A stretch of DNA of 64,000 bases from Xanthostigma xanthostigma (lineage: Eukaryota > Arthropoda > Insecta > Raphidioptera > Raphidiidae): the NCBI GenBank assembly GCA_963575645.1, contig OY754472.1:2046001-2110000 (forward strand), written 5' to 3'. Both the position numbers and the translations under genes were made by a program. The notes beneath the pieces are model-generated. The model was not told the origin of the DNA. It worked only from the letters and a program-made list of their open reading frames with translations, and ran no database searches. Positions 21,763 through 31,790 of this stretch are shown here, piece after piece; the first letter of the stretch is position 1; every line of letters starts with the position of its first letter.

Positions 21763-21965
21763 TTTGTTTCGTGCTGAAAATGATCACTTTGTTTGGGATG
21801 CAAAACGAAAACTGGTTTTGATGTAATTTTAGAAACGGAAATTTTGTTTTTTGCATTCTTTTAATTAGAGGTCATGGCTAATATACCTAATGATTTATTT
21901 TTAAAACTTGTAGTTTAATTATAAATCATGACTAAATTGACAGAATTACAAAAAGTTGTCGAAAG

Positions 21966-22030
21966 GTTTTTTTTAGTACATTTAACGTCACTCGATATAA
22001 CGACAAACTCCTTAAAACGTCGAAACTACT
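21966..22030 (-). repeat. Pogo-like element fragment
   Basis: CATTTAACGTCACTCGATAT and AACTCCTTAAAACGTCGAAA are the complement of the 3' part of the 25614-26035 element. Confidence 0.6.
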
Positions 22031-22288
22031 TATAGTCAGAGTGCCCGTCGGCAAAAATTTTACTGACACATACTCTCCCCAAACTTTGTATATGACTTCA
22101 TTAGGCCTAGTCTGACACCTATTTCCTCTATGACTTTTCTTGATTTTGGGACGTTTTCCCTCTAAATTTTCCGAAAGATGTCGTTTTGACGACATGTAAA
22201 AATTTATAGATACTGTTTGTTTTTTTAATTGGATAGCTTAAAAACTTCAACCAAAACGCTAAAATAATGTTCTCTGACAAATAACATG

Positions 22289-22360
22289 AGCCATTTAAAA
22301 TGTCTGACACCTCGAATATGTCGAACATATTCGAGGTGTCAGACATATTTTAAATGGTTC
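22289..22360. repeat. 72-bp palindrome
   Basis: GAGCCATTTAAAATGTCTGA, CACCTCGAATATGT and its complement form an almost perfect hairpin (two extra bases in one arm) with a tiny loop. It lies next to a family Z MITE. Confidence 0.85.
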
Positions 22361-22394
22361 CTAATGCCATTCAAACTTAAAGCATAGGATACTT

Positions 22395-22842
22395 TTAGGC
22401 TTTTGAAAAAAAAATTATCGATTTTTTTATTGTATTTTAAAACTTTATTATAAATAATATTGATAATCGATGCGAAAAACTTTCAAAAAACTTTTTTTAA
22501 ATTAATTATAAGCAATTTAAAATTGATAAAATATTTAAAAAAATCACGTGACTGCAAACGCACTAAAATTGTTTTTGGCAGTTGTGACGTCATAATGGTA
22601 AAATGTATATACGCAGTATACTATCAATGGCTTCTACATGTGTATTGACTAAAACATTATGACGTCGCATTATGTTCGGGAAATGTCGGCGCGTTCTCGG
22701 AACTGGGTACAAAAATTTATTTTTAATTTGATATAACTTTTGAATTATAACGAAAATAAAAAAAAGAAAAATAGTTTTGTTATAAAACTTATATACGATC
22801 TTTCCATTTATGACAAAAAAAATTTCATTCAAAAGCCCAATT
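22395..22842 (+). mobile_element. MITE family Z (TTAGGCTTTTGAA ends), copy 1
   Basis: Ends TTAGGCTTTTGAA and TTCAAAAGCCCAA are inverted. The interior shares ATCACGTGACTGCAAACGCA, TATATACGCAGTATACTATC, TGACGTC sites and TTCTCGGAACTGGGTACAAA with the copies at 33401-33850 and 48011-48767. Two ATTATGACGTC(A/G) boxes face each other inside. Confidence 0.88.
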
Positions 22843-23335
22843 ACGATTGTATCCACAGTAGAAAATCGATGGCTAAACAATTGCGTCATAACTATGTATT
22901 AAAACCAATTTGAATATGTAGTGTACTGTGTAGATATATTGTTCTTTAAATTATGTGGATATCTGCACAAGTTCCGGTTTTTATACATTCTGTTCGTTAA
23001 AAAGAATCTTGTTATGATGACCTTGGTACAGTTGCCTCCGAGGTACGAACTACTAACTTATTGTGTTTTACAGACATATTATTCAACAGTAATACAGAAC
23101 TATATTTAATAAATGACTCATTGTATCGTTATCCTATTTGCGAAGCCAAGAGAAGGGCTATGAGTTTAGCAGTTTATGTATGTATTTATTTACTGATGTT
23201 CCACCGTAATTCATCCGATTTTGATAAATAAGCTGTCAATCGATTCGTTATTATGGTTCATGGAACATAGGCTACATTTATTTTTGAATTTTGGTCCCAG
23301 GGATGAGTAAATTGGAAACAAATAAAAAATAATTT

Positions 23336-23580
23336 CAAAAACTAAAACCCGAAAAGTATGCAACAAGAAAATATTCTCATCTGAGGATAGCCGTGATCAT
23401 ATGCCACCTACCCTAACAAAACATTACATTTGAACAGTATAGTAAGCGATCATAAACTCTAGGGCAAAATGCGTCACGCTATACGGCTTCATATATGAGA
23501 TGGCATACAACCACGCCTATCCTCAGATGAGAATATTTTCTTGTTTCATACTTTTCAGTAGTTGGGTTTTATTTTGTTAA
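23336..23580. mobile_element. TIR MITE (ACTAAAACCCGA family)
   Basis: Inverted arms of about 70 bp (AAAACTAAAACCCGA, ACAAGAAAATATTCTCATC, TGAGGATAG) surround about 110 bp. The right half of the window end (63777-64000) contains the start of another copy. Confidence 0.85.
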
Positions 23581-24405
23581 CGAAGCAGTCTTATTTAGTT
23601 TGAGTCAAAAATAGATCGCAACTGGTTAAAAAAAATTCAATTCATCTTTCACTTGATTTTTCATGGTTCCTCAGGTGAAGATGACGATGATGATAAAAAT
23701 TGCATTCATCATCATTCAACAATGGTTTATATCTATTGTTTATATCTTTTAATTGACTATGTTAATTTTTGACCCTGTCTTATCACCTGCATCTTGAAAA
23801 ATGCATTATTAATTGTGTGGGTATTTAGAAAGCGAGTGAATATATTGTTATTGGCAACAATTACGAAGTTATTGTTGAGGATATCGCCTCCGCGTTCGAT
23901 TGTTAGAACGCTTTAATTAATACGTAAAATAAGGCACTCCATAAAAAACATGACTGCATGTAACCTTTAGGCGCTGTTGAAGTGACTACTCTAACTTTTT
24001 GGGAAATATTCACTCACAAGTTGAAACGTTTGTAAATTATTGGTTTGCGTTCGTAGTTATGTTTCACCTTTCGTTCAAGATGGTTTTTATGTCAATCGAT
24101 GCCTTTAAATAGCAGAAACTGGAAACTCGCCCTGGGTGGCAGTTTCAGGGGGACGTCTAAATCATAATATAATATGGTTGAACACGACACCCAATCTGTC
24201 CTTTTTCCGATTTACTCAATCTGGCTTGTTTTGTGACGGTTTCCCGTTCACGAAAAATGCCAACCATTATATATTTGTTTTTTTAAGTAATTTATCTCAA
24301 ACGCTAGAGAGAAGGGAGCGTCATTATCAAATTTCTGTCCCGGGGCTGGGTTTGCAATTCATCTGCGATGGTTCTTATATAACTGTTTGTTTCTTTTTTT
24401 TGCAG

Positions 24406-24625
24406 AGGGAAAAGTGGAAGTATCCCGCGAGAACAAATTCCTCAGTACTCTGCAACCAGGCAAGGTGTTGGGTGAGTTGGCTATCTTGTACAACTGTAAG
24501 AGAACGGCCACCATCAAAGCTGCCACCGATTGCAAGCTGTGGGCAATCGAACGACAATGCTTCCAGACAATTATGATGAGGACAGGACTCATTCGACAAG
24601 CTGAATATACAGATTTCCTAAAAAG
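24406..24625 (+). CDS. for: PKG exon: second half of cyclic-nucleotide-binding domain A
   Basis: The acceptor TTTTTTTTGCAG and the donor AAAAG|GTAATT bound a 220-bp exon (phase 1 in, phase 2 out). It encodes [20 protein letters not shown], then [18 protein letters not shown], the phosphate-binding cassette with its Arg and Thr, then [17 protein letters not shown], the helix linking CNB-A to CNB-B. Nearly every residue fits the insect PKG family. The preceding exon, with the N-terminal beta strands of CNB-A, is not visible. Confidence 0.95.
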
Positions 24626-25189
24626 GTAATTTTCCTCCGCTTCTTCTACAGTAGCAGGGCAATAAAATATTTTTGGATACGTATTTGAAGCACCGCTTGT
24701 GTAACACTTCTTTTGTGATGCCTGAACACAAAATCGAAGGCTTGGCCGAAGAATAATGGGGTTCAGCAAAGCTTTGAATTGCACATATCGCTAAACTAGC
24801 GGTATGTGCTTTATTATCGCTTTGTGCGTCAGAGCTGACTTTCGTTCATATAAGAAGTTATATCTAAGTTAATTTCACACGAAATCCATTCAAATTGAAG
24901 CTTTTTGAAAAGAGGAGATTCTGATCTATAAAACAGAACAATTTTTAAATCAATTCGAGTTCATAAATACTATTAAAATTGTAATTGTAAATTACAAACA
25001 GCAGTTGTCGGTTGGTCTGTACGTATGTACGTCACGACTCTACAGATCGCAATTTTGGTCGGATTGTCTTGGGTTATATTTTATTCACTTTGTTTAGTAT
25101 CAGACCAGAATCCTATTTAAATTCACATAAATGGGTTCAGTAGTTTAATTTTTATAAACAGTTTAAATTATTTTATTATTTTTGACAGC

Positions 25190-25610
25190 TAATAGTTAAA
25201 ATAAAAAAAAAAACAAAAAAATACCCATTTGTTATTGTAAATGTAGTGTATTACGTAGAATAACTGCTACACTTCTATACCACAATAACAACGCAAGCTG
25301 CGATATCGGTATGGCCGAGCGGTTAAAGCGTTAGTCCAGTAATAGCAACGTACCGGGTTCGAGTCCCGTTGACACAAGTAATATTTATTTTTCTATTCCA
25401 TTTTATTTTTAATTTTTTTTCTATTTTTTTAATTGTTTTTTTAAATCTATTTTCTGAATTTTTTTCATTATAATAATATGTATCAGTGGAAAACTTGCGG
25501 GATGTGCACTTTTGGTTTTGCCAACTATTTTTAACTTTGCGAAATTTTATTTGCAAAAAACATCTTTGAGGCGTTTTGAAATTTTAGATCCTTCAAATTT
25601 AGTATTTATT
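25190..25610 (+). repeat. AT-rich stretch with a tRNA-like head (25303-25375)
   Basis: TATGGCCGAGCGGTTAAAGC and GGTTCGAGTCCC are the A and B boxes of a Leu/Ser-type tRNA, but the acceptor ends do not pair and no long variable arm is present. A poly-A/T-rich tail follows. I take it as a tRNA-derived SINE or tRNA pseudogene. Confidence 0.45.
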
Positions 25611-25613
25611 ATA

Positions 25614-26035
25614 CAGTGTAAACTCTATATAGCGACGCTCAAGGGACTGTGCACTTTGTGGCGTTATTGACAGTTGTCGTTAAACGGAGAGAAGAAATAA
25701 TCCATGTTCACAGTTTGCAAGTTTGTGGGCAACTAAGAATATGATAACTTATCGATAAGCAGCTGAGCTAAACATACGAGAGATAATCCCAACAAAAGAA
25801 AAGAACGAATTTCTTAGAATCTTCGGTACGCATAACGCCGACAACAAAGCAACAAAATAACAAACAAGTACTTTGCTTAATGATGACGTATTGTTGTCGG
25901 TATTTAGAGTGGGCGTGTCGTTATTTAGAGTGACTCATTGTATGAGCAACAAGTTAAACCAACTAGAGTTAAGTAATTTCGACGTTTTAAGGAGATTGTC
26001 GTTATATCAAGTGACGTTAAATGGAGTTTACACTG
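25614..26035. mobile_element. Pogo/Tigger-like MITE with TA duplication
   Basis: TA|CAGTGTAAACTC at the left and GAGTTTACACTG|TA at the right are perfect inverted ends with TA on both sides, as in the Tc1-mariner/pogo group. The interior is shared with 4640-5150. It lies in a PKG intron, about 180 bp upstream of the CNB-B exon. Confidence 0.9.
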
Positions 26036-26213
26036 TATTAAAAAATAAATCAGTCAGACCTAAATGTTTGCCAAGCAGTAACAAAACTGTCTATTGTACG
26101 TGAGTGCAAATACGGGTGCGTAAGAAGTTTCACTTCCTACGCGCGAGTGTCTAACGCATTTTTTTATTTGGTTTTCCAGCAAATTTGAAATTAAAATGTT
26201 TTTTCTGTTTCAG

Positions 26214-26450
26214 TGTTCCAATATTCAAAAATCTTCCAGAAGACACGTTGATAAAAATATCCGATGTGTTGGAAGAGAGCTATTTTGCTCAAGGAGATTA
26301 TATCATTCGTCAAGGAGCTAGAGGCGATACCTTCTTCATTATTAGTAAAGGAAAAGTAAAGGTCACTATTAAGCAACCAAATACTCAAGACGAAAAATAT
26401 ATACGAACACTCACAAAAGGAGATTTCTTCGGGGAAAAAGCACTTCAAGG
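26214..26450 (+). CDS. for: PKG exon: cyclic-nucleotide-binding domain B (main part)
   Basis: TTCTGTTTCAG acceptor and CAAGG|GTAAGG donor, phase 2 in and 2 out. It encodes [20 protein letters not shown], then [20 protein letters not shown] and [11 protein letters not shown], the first part of the CNB-B phosphate-binding cassette that is completed by the next exon. The order matches insect and vertebrate PKG. Confidence 0.96.
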
Positions 26451-26561
26451 GTAAGGATCAGTACTTTTTATCATATTAACGGGGATTTCTAGTATAGAAG
26501 CCGAAAGACTTAATACTAATATATAAAAGTTGAAAAGTTTGTTTATAATATATTTTACATA

Positions 26562-27132
26562 CAGTATGTAAACGCGTAAGATGCACATAGGGAAATTAGC
26601 ATTGGGAAAAAATACTTGGATCAGAATTAGCCATGACTGCATTAATTGTTATTTCTATTGAATTATCGTGGTAATCTTGAGGATTTCTATTTTATTTTGA
26701 TTTATTTTTATTTTACTTGGCTTTTTTAATAATAAAAAGCTCTTATAAATCATTATTTTAATTTTTTTGTACAAAAATAAAACAAAAAACAACTCCATCT
26801 ATTTGGAAACATTTCATTCAAAAATTGTCTGACTGGTATGACGTATGTGCGTTGGTAAATCAGTGACCCAATGTCTTTAGGTTCAACACGAATAGGCGGA
26901 GATATTTGATCTCGCACCATATTTAAGTATTTTTGGGAATTTAATGTCCCATTAATAAAAAAAGTCCGATTATGTTGTAATCATTTGAATATTTTCTTCG
27001 GTAGTATACACATTCATTTTGCAAAAGAATATTATCTGTCAAATTGAAAAACAAGATTTTCAAGGCTCACTCTGATCCAGTCATTTTTTCCCAATGTTAA
27101 TTTCCCTATGTGCACCTTACGTGTTTACATAC
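26562..27132 (-). mobile_element. Mariner/Tc1-derived MITE (CAGTATGTAAAC ends), copy 1
   Basis: Inverted ends CAGTATGTAAACGCGTAAG / CTTACGTGTTTACATACTG of about 50 bp; TA on the left. It contains, on the minus strand, the same transposase remnant as 44609-45183. It landed within a Helitron start at about 26510. Confidence 0.85.
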
Positions 27133-27354
27133 TGAATGGTTGGCCGGTGCCTGAATATATAGTAACGAATTACAAAATCCACATACTGTGAGAGTTGTTT
27201 TTTTAATGAATTATACAGACGTTAGCTCACTTAATTCAAATAAATAAAATCGTAACTTAGTCTGTAATTGAACAGTTTTAAAGATTCCTAGAGCGAGTTT
27301 TCAGTTTTCATCGCTTTTTTCTGTTTATATTTTTATTGTACCTATCCTCTATCT

Positions 27355-27840
27355 ATACTAACATATAAAGCTGAACAGTTTGTTTGTTTGGTTGAACGCG
27401 CTAATCTCAGAAACTACTAGTTCGAATTGAAAAATAAAAATTGGTTGTCTGTAAAGTCGGTTTACGGACGATAGTTTTACGTGATAACGTCATAAAGAAA
27501 CATTGATGAACTCTTTGACGTCACGCGAGAAGAGAGAGAAATGCGTACAAGCCGACGCTTGGGCCGATCGTGCCTCTCTATCGCTTATACCGCGCTCTCG
27601 CTTGCACGCTCAGGCTCAGGCGGAACGTGACACTTTTTCGTGCGTGCAGCCGGTGTTTCATCAATTTATAAGACGTTATCACGTCAAAAAAAATTGTTGG
27701 ATAGTCCATTTATCGAGGAAGGTTATAGGCTATATAATATCACGCTACGACCAATAGGAGCGGAGCATCAATGAAATATATAACTTAAAATTTGTCCGTC
27801 CGACAAAAACTTTTGAACGGTAACTCCAATCATGAAATTT
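27355..27840 (+). mobile_element. Family B Helitron, 5' part, split by a family X insertion
   Basis: TCTATACTAACATATAAAGC and GAACGCGCTAATCTCAG are continued after 27690 by TTGTTGGATAGTCCATTTAT and GACCAATAGGAGCGGAG. The block between (about 27434-27688) is absent from the copy at 8618 and is a separate element. Confidence 0.8.
27434..27688 (+). mobile_element. Family X element, short form, inserted in a Helitron
   Basis: It starts TTGGTTGTCTGTAAAGTCGG and ends GACGTTATCACGTCAAAAA, with ACGTGATAACGT near the start and its complement near the end. Related copies are at 32027-33005 (long form) and 62625-62846 (minus). The centre is GC-rich (GGGCCGATCGTGCCTC). No protein is recognised; the superfamily is unassigned. 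Confidence 0.75.
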
Positions 27841-27904
27841 GTATTAGGATAACAGTTTTCCAATGGCTAAGCGGGAAAAATCTTCGAGACTCGATTCCCG
27901 TAAT

Positions 27905-27990
27905 GGATGAACTATTTACATGCCCACAAGTTTGTACGGGACCTTCTGGGCGCGAGTCTGATTCGCACGTTTTTGTTGCATACTCGCTCC
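27905..27990 (+). repeat. Dispersed repeat tail (GGCGCGAGTCTGATTCGCAC)
   Basis: ACAAGTTTGTACGGGACCTT followed by GCGCGAGTCTGATTCGCAC matches 30605-30665 and resembles the 3' end of a repeat widespread in Lepidoptera. Confidence 0.5.
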
Positions 27991-28136
27991 ACTTTTAGAA
28001 TAAACTTCGTTGCATATAAGCTACGTTTTTAAGTACGGGGATCATTAATTTTAAAAATGGTTGACTAGCAAAAAACGCAATTATTTTTAGACTGTCGTTT
28101 CAAGTCACATTTTAAGACTACTTTTGTTTTTTCCAG

Positions 28137-28283
28137 TGACGACTTAAGAACCGCAAATATAATCTGTGATGACCCTGAAGGTTGCACGTGCTTAGTAATA
28201 GACAGAGAGACATTTAATCAACTAATTTCCAATTTGGATGAGATTAGGACAAGATATAAGGATGAAGGAATTGAGCGTAGAAG
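28137..28283 (+). CDS. for: PKG exon: end of CNB-B and linker to kinase
   Basis: TTTTTTCCAG acceptor, AAG|GTAAGC donor. Together with the previous exon it completes the cassette [17 protein letters not shown]. It continues with CTCLVIDRETFNQLISNLD and a charged linker ending GIERR that leads into the kinase domain. Confidence 0.95.
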
Positions 28284-29200
28284 GTAAGCTTTTTAATATG
28301 ATTTATTTTTCCTGATACTTTTCAACAAAATTACTTATTTTTTTTGAGTAATTTATTATAAAACTAATTGTTTTATATATTTTTTTCGCTGCTTTCGTAA
28401 AAAAAGGAGTAACACGCACGGTGGGTATTTAAATATTCTTCTAGGAGCCGTATTCATAAATCTCTCAATAGTTATTGAATCGTTAACTGTTAAGGAAAGT
28501 TGGTATTCATGAAGCAGAATTGTCAAATATATAACTATTGACTCGTTAAGATTAGTGATGTGCCGGATATCCGTATCCGTATCTGTATCCGCGGATATCC
28601 GAGGGAGATGAAAGATCCGTATCCGTTAGTTTTTTGGCGGATCTTGTACGGATCTTTTACCTTATTAACTTTCAATTCATAAATGAAATTTTATATATAT
28701 ATAGGTGATTAGGTAATAATGAAAAACTGTTAAATTCCATTCAGATTATTTTTTATTTTTTAAAATCGTATTTGGCACCTTTATATTGCAAACATTTATC
28801 GTAGTGAGTACCATACCAATAGTACATAACTCAAAGGTACTAAAAAACTATCTTTATAATGAGATATTGCACATCGGTCTTTGGAAAGAGACAATCTGTT
28901 ATGAGAGTTAAGTCTTAAAGAGGTCAATAACTTTTTCCCATAACAGATAGTTTCTTTCCAAAGGTCGATGTGCAATATTTACTGCCGCGTACTCTAAGAA
29001 AGTTAAGATCCGTATCCGCGGATCTTGAAACCAAATATCCGTATTCAGATCCGTATCCGCGGATATACATTTTTAACGATCCAGCACATCACTAGTTAAG
29101 ATATATTGTGTTACCAAACTTTATAAACGTATAACGAAGACATCTTCAATTAGTAAGTAAGCTTTTTAAAAATAATTAATTGGTATATTTTCTGTGCCAG
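28284..29200 (+). other. PKG intron with a hAT insertion
   Basis: Apart from the hAT element at 28553-29094, the flanks (about 28430-28550 and 29103-29160) contain GAGCCGTATTCATAAATC and TTATTGAATCGTTAACTG, which look like parts of another inverted-repeat element. Confidence 0.5.
28553..29094. mobile_element. Non-autonomous hAT element with perfect 8-bp duplication
   Basis: Ends TAGTGATGTGC / GCACATCACTA are flanked by GTTAAGAT on both sides (28545-28552 and 29095-29102). Subterminal arrays of GGATATCCGTATCCG-type motifs occur at both ends. A second, smaller inverted repeat (about 28864-28975, CTTTGGAAAGAGAC) is in the middle and may be a nested insertion. Confidence 0.92.
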
Positions 29201-30010
29201 GTTGAATGACGAATTCCGTGACGTGAAATTATCAGATCTTCGAATCTTGGCGACTCTTGGTGTCGGAGGATTCGGAAGAGTAGAATTGGTACAAATCCAA
29301 GGCGATCCTAATCGTTCGTTTGCGTTGAAACAAATGAAAAAATCACAGATCGTCGAAACTCGACAGCAACAGCACATAATGTCTGAAAAAGAAATAATGG
29401 GTGAAGCCAATTGTGAATTTATCGTTAAACTATTCAAGACGTTCAAAGATCGCAAATATTTATACATGCTGATGGAATCGTGTTTGGGAGGCGAATTGTG
29501 GACAGTGCTCCGGGACAAGGGGCATTTCGATGATTCAACAACTAGATTTTATACAGCTTGTGTAGTTGAGGCATTTGATTACTTACATTCTAGAAACATT
29601 ATCTACCGAGATCTAAAACCGGAAAATCTACTGCTTGATAATAATGGATATGTTAAACTAGTCGATTTTGGTTTTGCGAAAAAATTGCAAACCGGAAGAA
29701 AAACGTGGACGTTTTGCGGTACTCCGGAATATGTAGCTCCGGAAGTAATATTAAATAGAGGACATGATATTAGTGCCGATTATTGGTCGTTGGGTGTGTT
29801 GATGTTTGAACTCCTGACGGGAACTCCCCCGTTCACGGGTGCCGACCCAATGAAAACATATAATATTATATTGAAAGGAATTGACGCTATCGAATTTCCC
29901 AGGAATATTACCAGAAATGCGATGGCTTTGATTAAAAAACTGTGCCGAGATAATCCCGCTGAACGACTCGGATACCAGAAAGGTGGAATCAGTGAAATTA
30001 GGAAACACAA
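29201..30010 (+). CDS. for: PKG exon: AGC-type serine/threonine kinase domain
   Basis: TCTGTGCCAG acceptor, CACAA|GTAAGT donor, 810 bp. It encodes the Gly-rich loop [11 protein letters not shown], catalytic Lys in [20 protein letters not shown] catalytic loop, DFGFAKK, activation segment [16 protein letters not shown] with the phosphorylated Thr, and [17 protein letters not shown]. All catalytic residues of an active kinase are present. One uninterrupted exon holds almost the whole kinase fold. Confidence 0.98.
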
Positions 30011-30018
30011 GTAAGTAA

Positions 30019-30590
30019 TCATATATTATATTAATACGTTAAGGTTAAGATATTTGCCTCCCTTTTTAGAAAAAACCACACAATTTCGCCATAAAAATTA
30101 TATATCATTTTACAGATAATTGCTTGCTCTACTGACATCGACAACTAAAAAATTTATTATTGCTTTTGTTTTTGTAAATTAATTAATTAACAGCAACGCT
30201 GAACAACGTCTGCCATCTGACGGCTTAACGTCAACACTTTGATCTGTCATCTGACCTTCATATTGTAAATACTGCATACTGCCATCTGGCGGCCTTAATT
30301 TTGAAACAGCTAACAACGCTGAACAACGTCACAGCAATGCTGCATGATGCCATCTGACGGCTTAGCTCAACGCTTTTGCTACTTGCGCCTCTATATGACA
30401 ATTTTAGTAAAATATTTCTTCGATCTGTCATCTGAGCTTCATATTGTAATACAACAAAAAGAAGAACGTTATAAGCAGTGTGCAAAATAAGAAACGAATT
30501 GAATACCTGCAATCATATTTAAAAAATAATTTTGTAAAGTGATAATTATTATACTTATTTAGTGCGAATAATTCGCACAGGTCACTCTAG
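30019..30590 (+). mobile_element. Non-autonomous Helitron (family A), 8 nt inside the PKG donor
   Basis: It starts A|TCATATATTATATTAATACG only eight bases after the exon end (GTAAGTAA|TC) and ends with hairpin GTGCGAATAATTCGCAC and CTAG|T. The splice donor consensus GTAAGT itself is intact. This is the longest family A copy, with repeated GCCATCTGRCGG and GAACAACGTC motifs. Confidence 0.88.
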
Positions 30591-31100
30591 TAGTTATTAT
30601 TCATTTACCCACAAGCTTGTACCAAACCCTCGGTGCGCGAGTACGACTCGCACTTGGCCGGGTTTTCTTTAATTCGTAGATTAAAGATTTAACCCCTTTA
30701 GGGGATGAATTTTCAAAAGTCCTTTCTTAGTGGTCATCTACGTTATATAAGGAACTTTAGTGCAAAATTTCATGCTTCTAGACCCATCGGTTTAGGCGTC
30801 GCCCTATCAGTTACTCAGTATTAATATTTTATTAAGTAGGTGTCTAGTGTCTAAAGGAGAGAACACATGAGTGAAGTTGCCGTTTCTCCCCATGCAGGCA
30901 GCCATTTTCTTCCGGCTTTTTTAATTGTGGAGTGGCTTATATTTTGATCAATGATCTTACAAGGATATAAACAGCTGTTCTTTGCAAAGTGTTGTTATTA
31001 AGTCGATTTTTTTTAACCAATTTCCGGACTTATTGAACGGGAAACTAAAAATTAAGTGTACACTGTACATTTTTCAGAAAAAATTAATTTTGCTTTTCAG
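30591..31100 (+). other. Rest of last PKG intron; dispersed repeat pieces
   Basis: About 30605-30665 (GGTGCGCGAGTACGACTCGC) and 30690-30810 (CCCCTTTAGGGGATGAATTT, ATATAAGGAACT, CATGCTTCTAGACCC) are fragments of repeats also found at 59180-59300 and 61290-61400. Confidence 0.55.
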
Positions 31101-31266
31101 ATGGTTCGATGGTTTTAATTGGGAAGGTCTTTGCAATAGAACGTTGATACCTCCAATTAGTCCTCAAGTTCGTAGCGTAATTGACACGAGCAATTTTGAT
31201 GACTATCCAGCAGATGGCGATGGACCACCTCCAGATGACGTCACAGGATGGGATGCTGATTTTTAA
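31101..31266 (+). CDS. for: PKG last exon: AGC C-terminal tail
   Basis: TTGCTTTTCAG acceptor; ends at TAA 31264-31266. It encodes [28 protein letters not shown] and [13 protein letters not shown], the conserved PKG C-terminus that closes on the kinase N-lobe. The ORF upstream of 31101 in the same frame is intron. Confidence 0.97.
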
Positions 31267-31790
31267 CTTAAATACTTAATGAAGATTTGAAATGTTTCTA
31301 AAACAAAGTTTCGATTTCATTTTCCATTCATCAAAAGATATTTCTTTTAATGACATTTTTAGTTTTCAATTGCAAGAAAATTGTATTTTTCAAAATAAGT
31401 GGTGTACCTACTTTGTTTTAGAGACCATAATATAATGTTGAATAAGAAATTGGATTTCCAATTTTGCGATGCCATGTTTTTTTTCCAATTTTACAATTGC
31501 TAGTTTTGTAAATCGTAGATCAAAGCAATTCTTTTTATCATTAAGTAATTTTTTATTGTAAAGTAAATAAATAATTTATTAATATTTTTGCCTTTGCAAA
31601 CGACTCCCAGAGTTTGTTTTTAACTTGTTTTTTGTTTATAAAATTCTATTTATACGTTAAAGCGTATTATTTCAAACTGTGTCCATATAATTATTGTTTT
31701 TGATTATAAAATATAAATAAATAATGTAACAATCTTAATTTTTATATCTGATAAGTGATAATAACATAATAAAATTGTTTTTAGTTTTTA
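31267..31790 (+). other. PKG 3' UTR
   Basis: Very AT-rich DNA without repeats. Poly(A) signals AATAAA occur at 31566-31571, 31716-31721 and 31768-31773, so several 3' ends are possible. Confidence 0.6.

Larger units (their letters stand above)
14869..24405 (+). other. PKG intron 1 (9.5 kb), repeat-filled
   Basis: It contains a family A Helitron, a tandem repeat, two long-TIR elements, a 679-bp palindrome, a TTAA element, a family B Helitron, a LINE 3' end, a microsatellite, a TIR element, a 45-kb-region-independent MITE at 22395 and a MITE at 23336. Stretches without assigned repeats (about 18110-18714, 18985-19329, 20050-20518, 21156-21370, 22843-23335 and 23581-24405) show no exon with CNB-A homology. 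Confidence 0.7.
26451..28136 (+). other. PKG intron with nested repeats
   Basis: It holds a broken Helitron start, a mariner-derived MITE, and a family B Helitron interrupted by a family X element; no exon is expected or seen here. Confidence 0.7.
12954..31266 (+). other. for: Gene span: cGMP-dependent protein kinase (PKG, foraging-like)
   Basis: Coding exons found: 12954-14868, 24406-24625, 26214-26450, 28137-28283, 29201-30010, 31101-31266. All junctions from 24406 on are phase-consistent, and the encoded protein runs co-linearly along insect foraging/PKG type I-like kinases from the middle of CNB-A to the C-terminal WDADF. The enzyme phosphorylates Ser/Thr targets when cGMP binds its two regulatory domains. 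Attachment of the 12954 exon is supported by strand, position and phase (ends phase 1, as the 24406 exon requires) but not by a family match. A further exon encoding the dimerisation/autoinhibitory end and first half of CNB-A is expected in the 14869-24405 intron but was not found. Confidence 0.85.

Noticed and set aside
14869-24405. ACTGCATGTAACC at 23951 as part of the missing PKG exon (DCMYP motif)
   Set aside because: The frame hits a stop immediately and no flanking PKG residues are encoded.
24136-24784. Overlapping ORFs of 74-146 codons around the CNB-A exon
   Set aside because: They run through the splice acceptor in the wrong frame or antisense; the 24406-24625 exon in the PKG frame explains the region.
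25303-25375. A functional tRNA gene
   Set aside because: The A and B boxes are good, but the acceptor stem does not pair and the Leu/Ser-type D-arm lacks a long variable arm.
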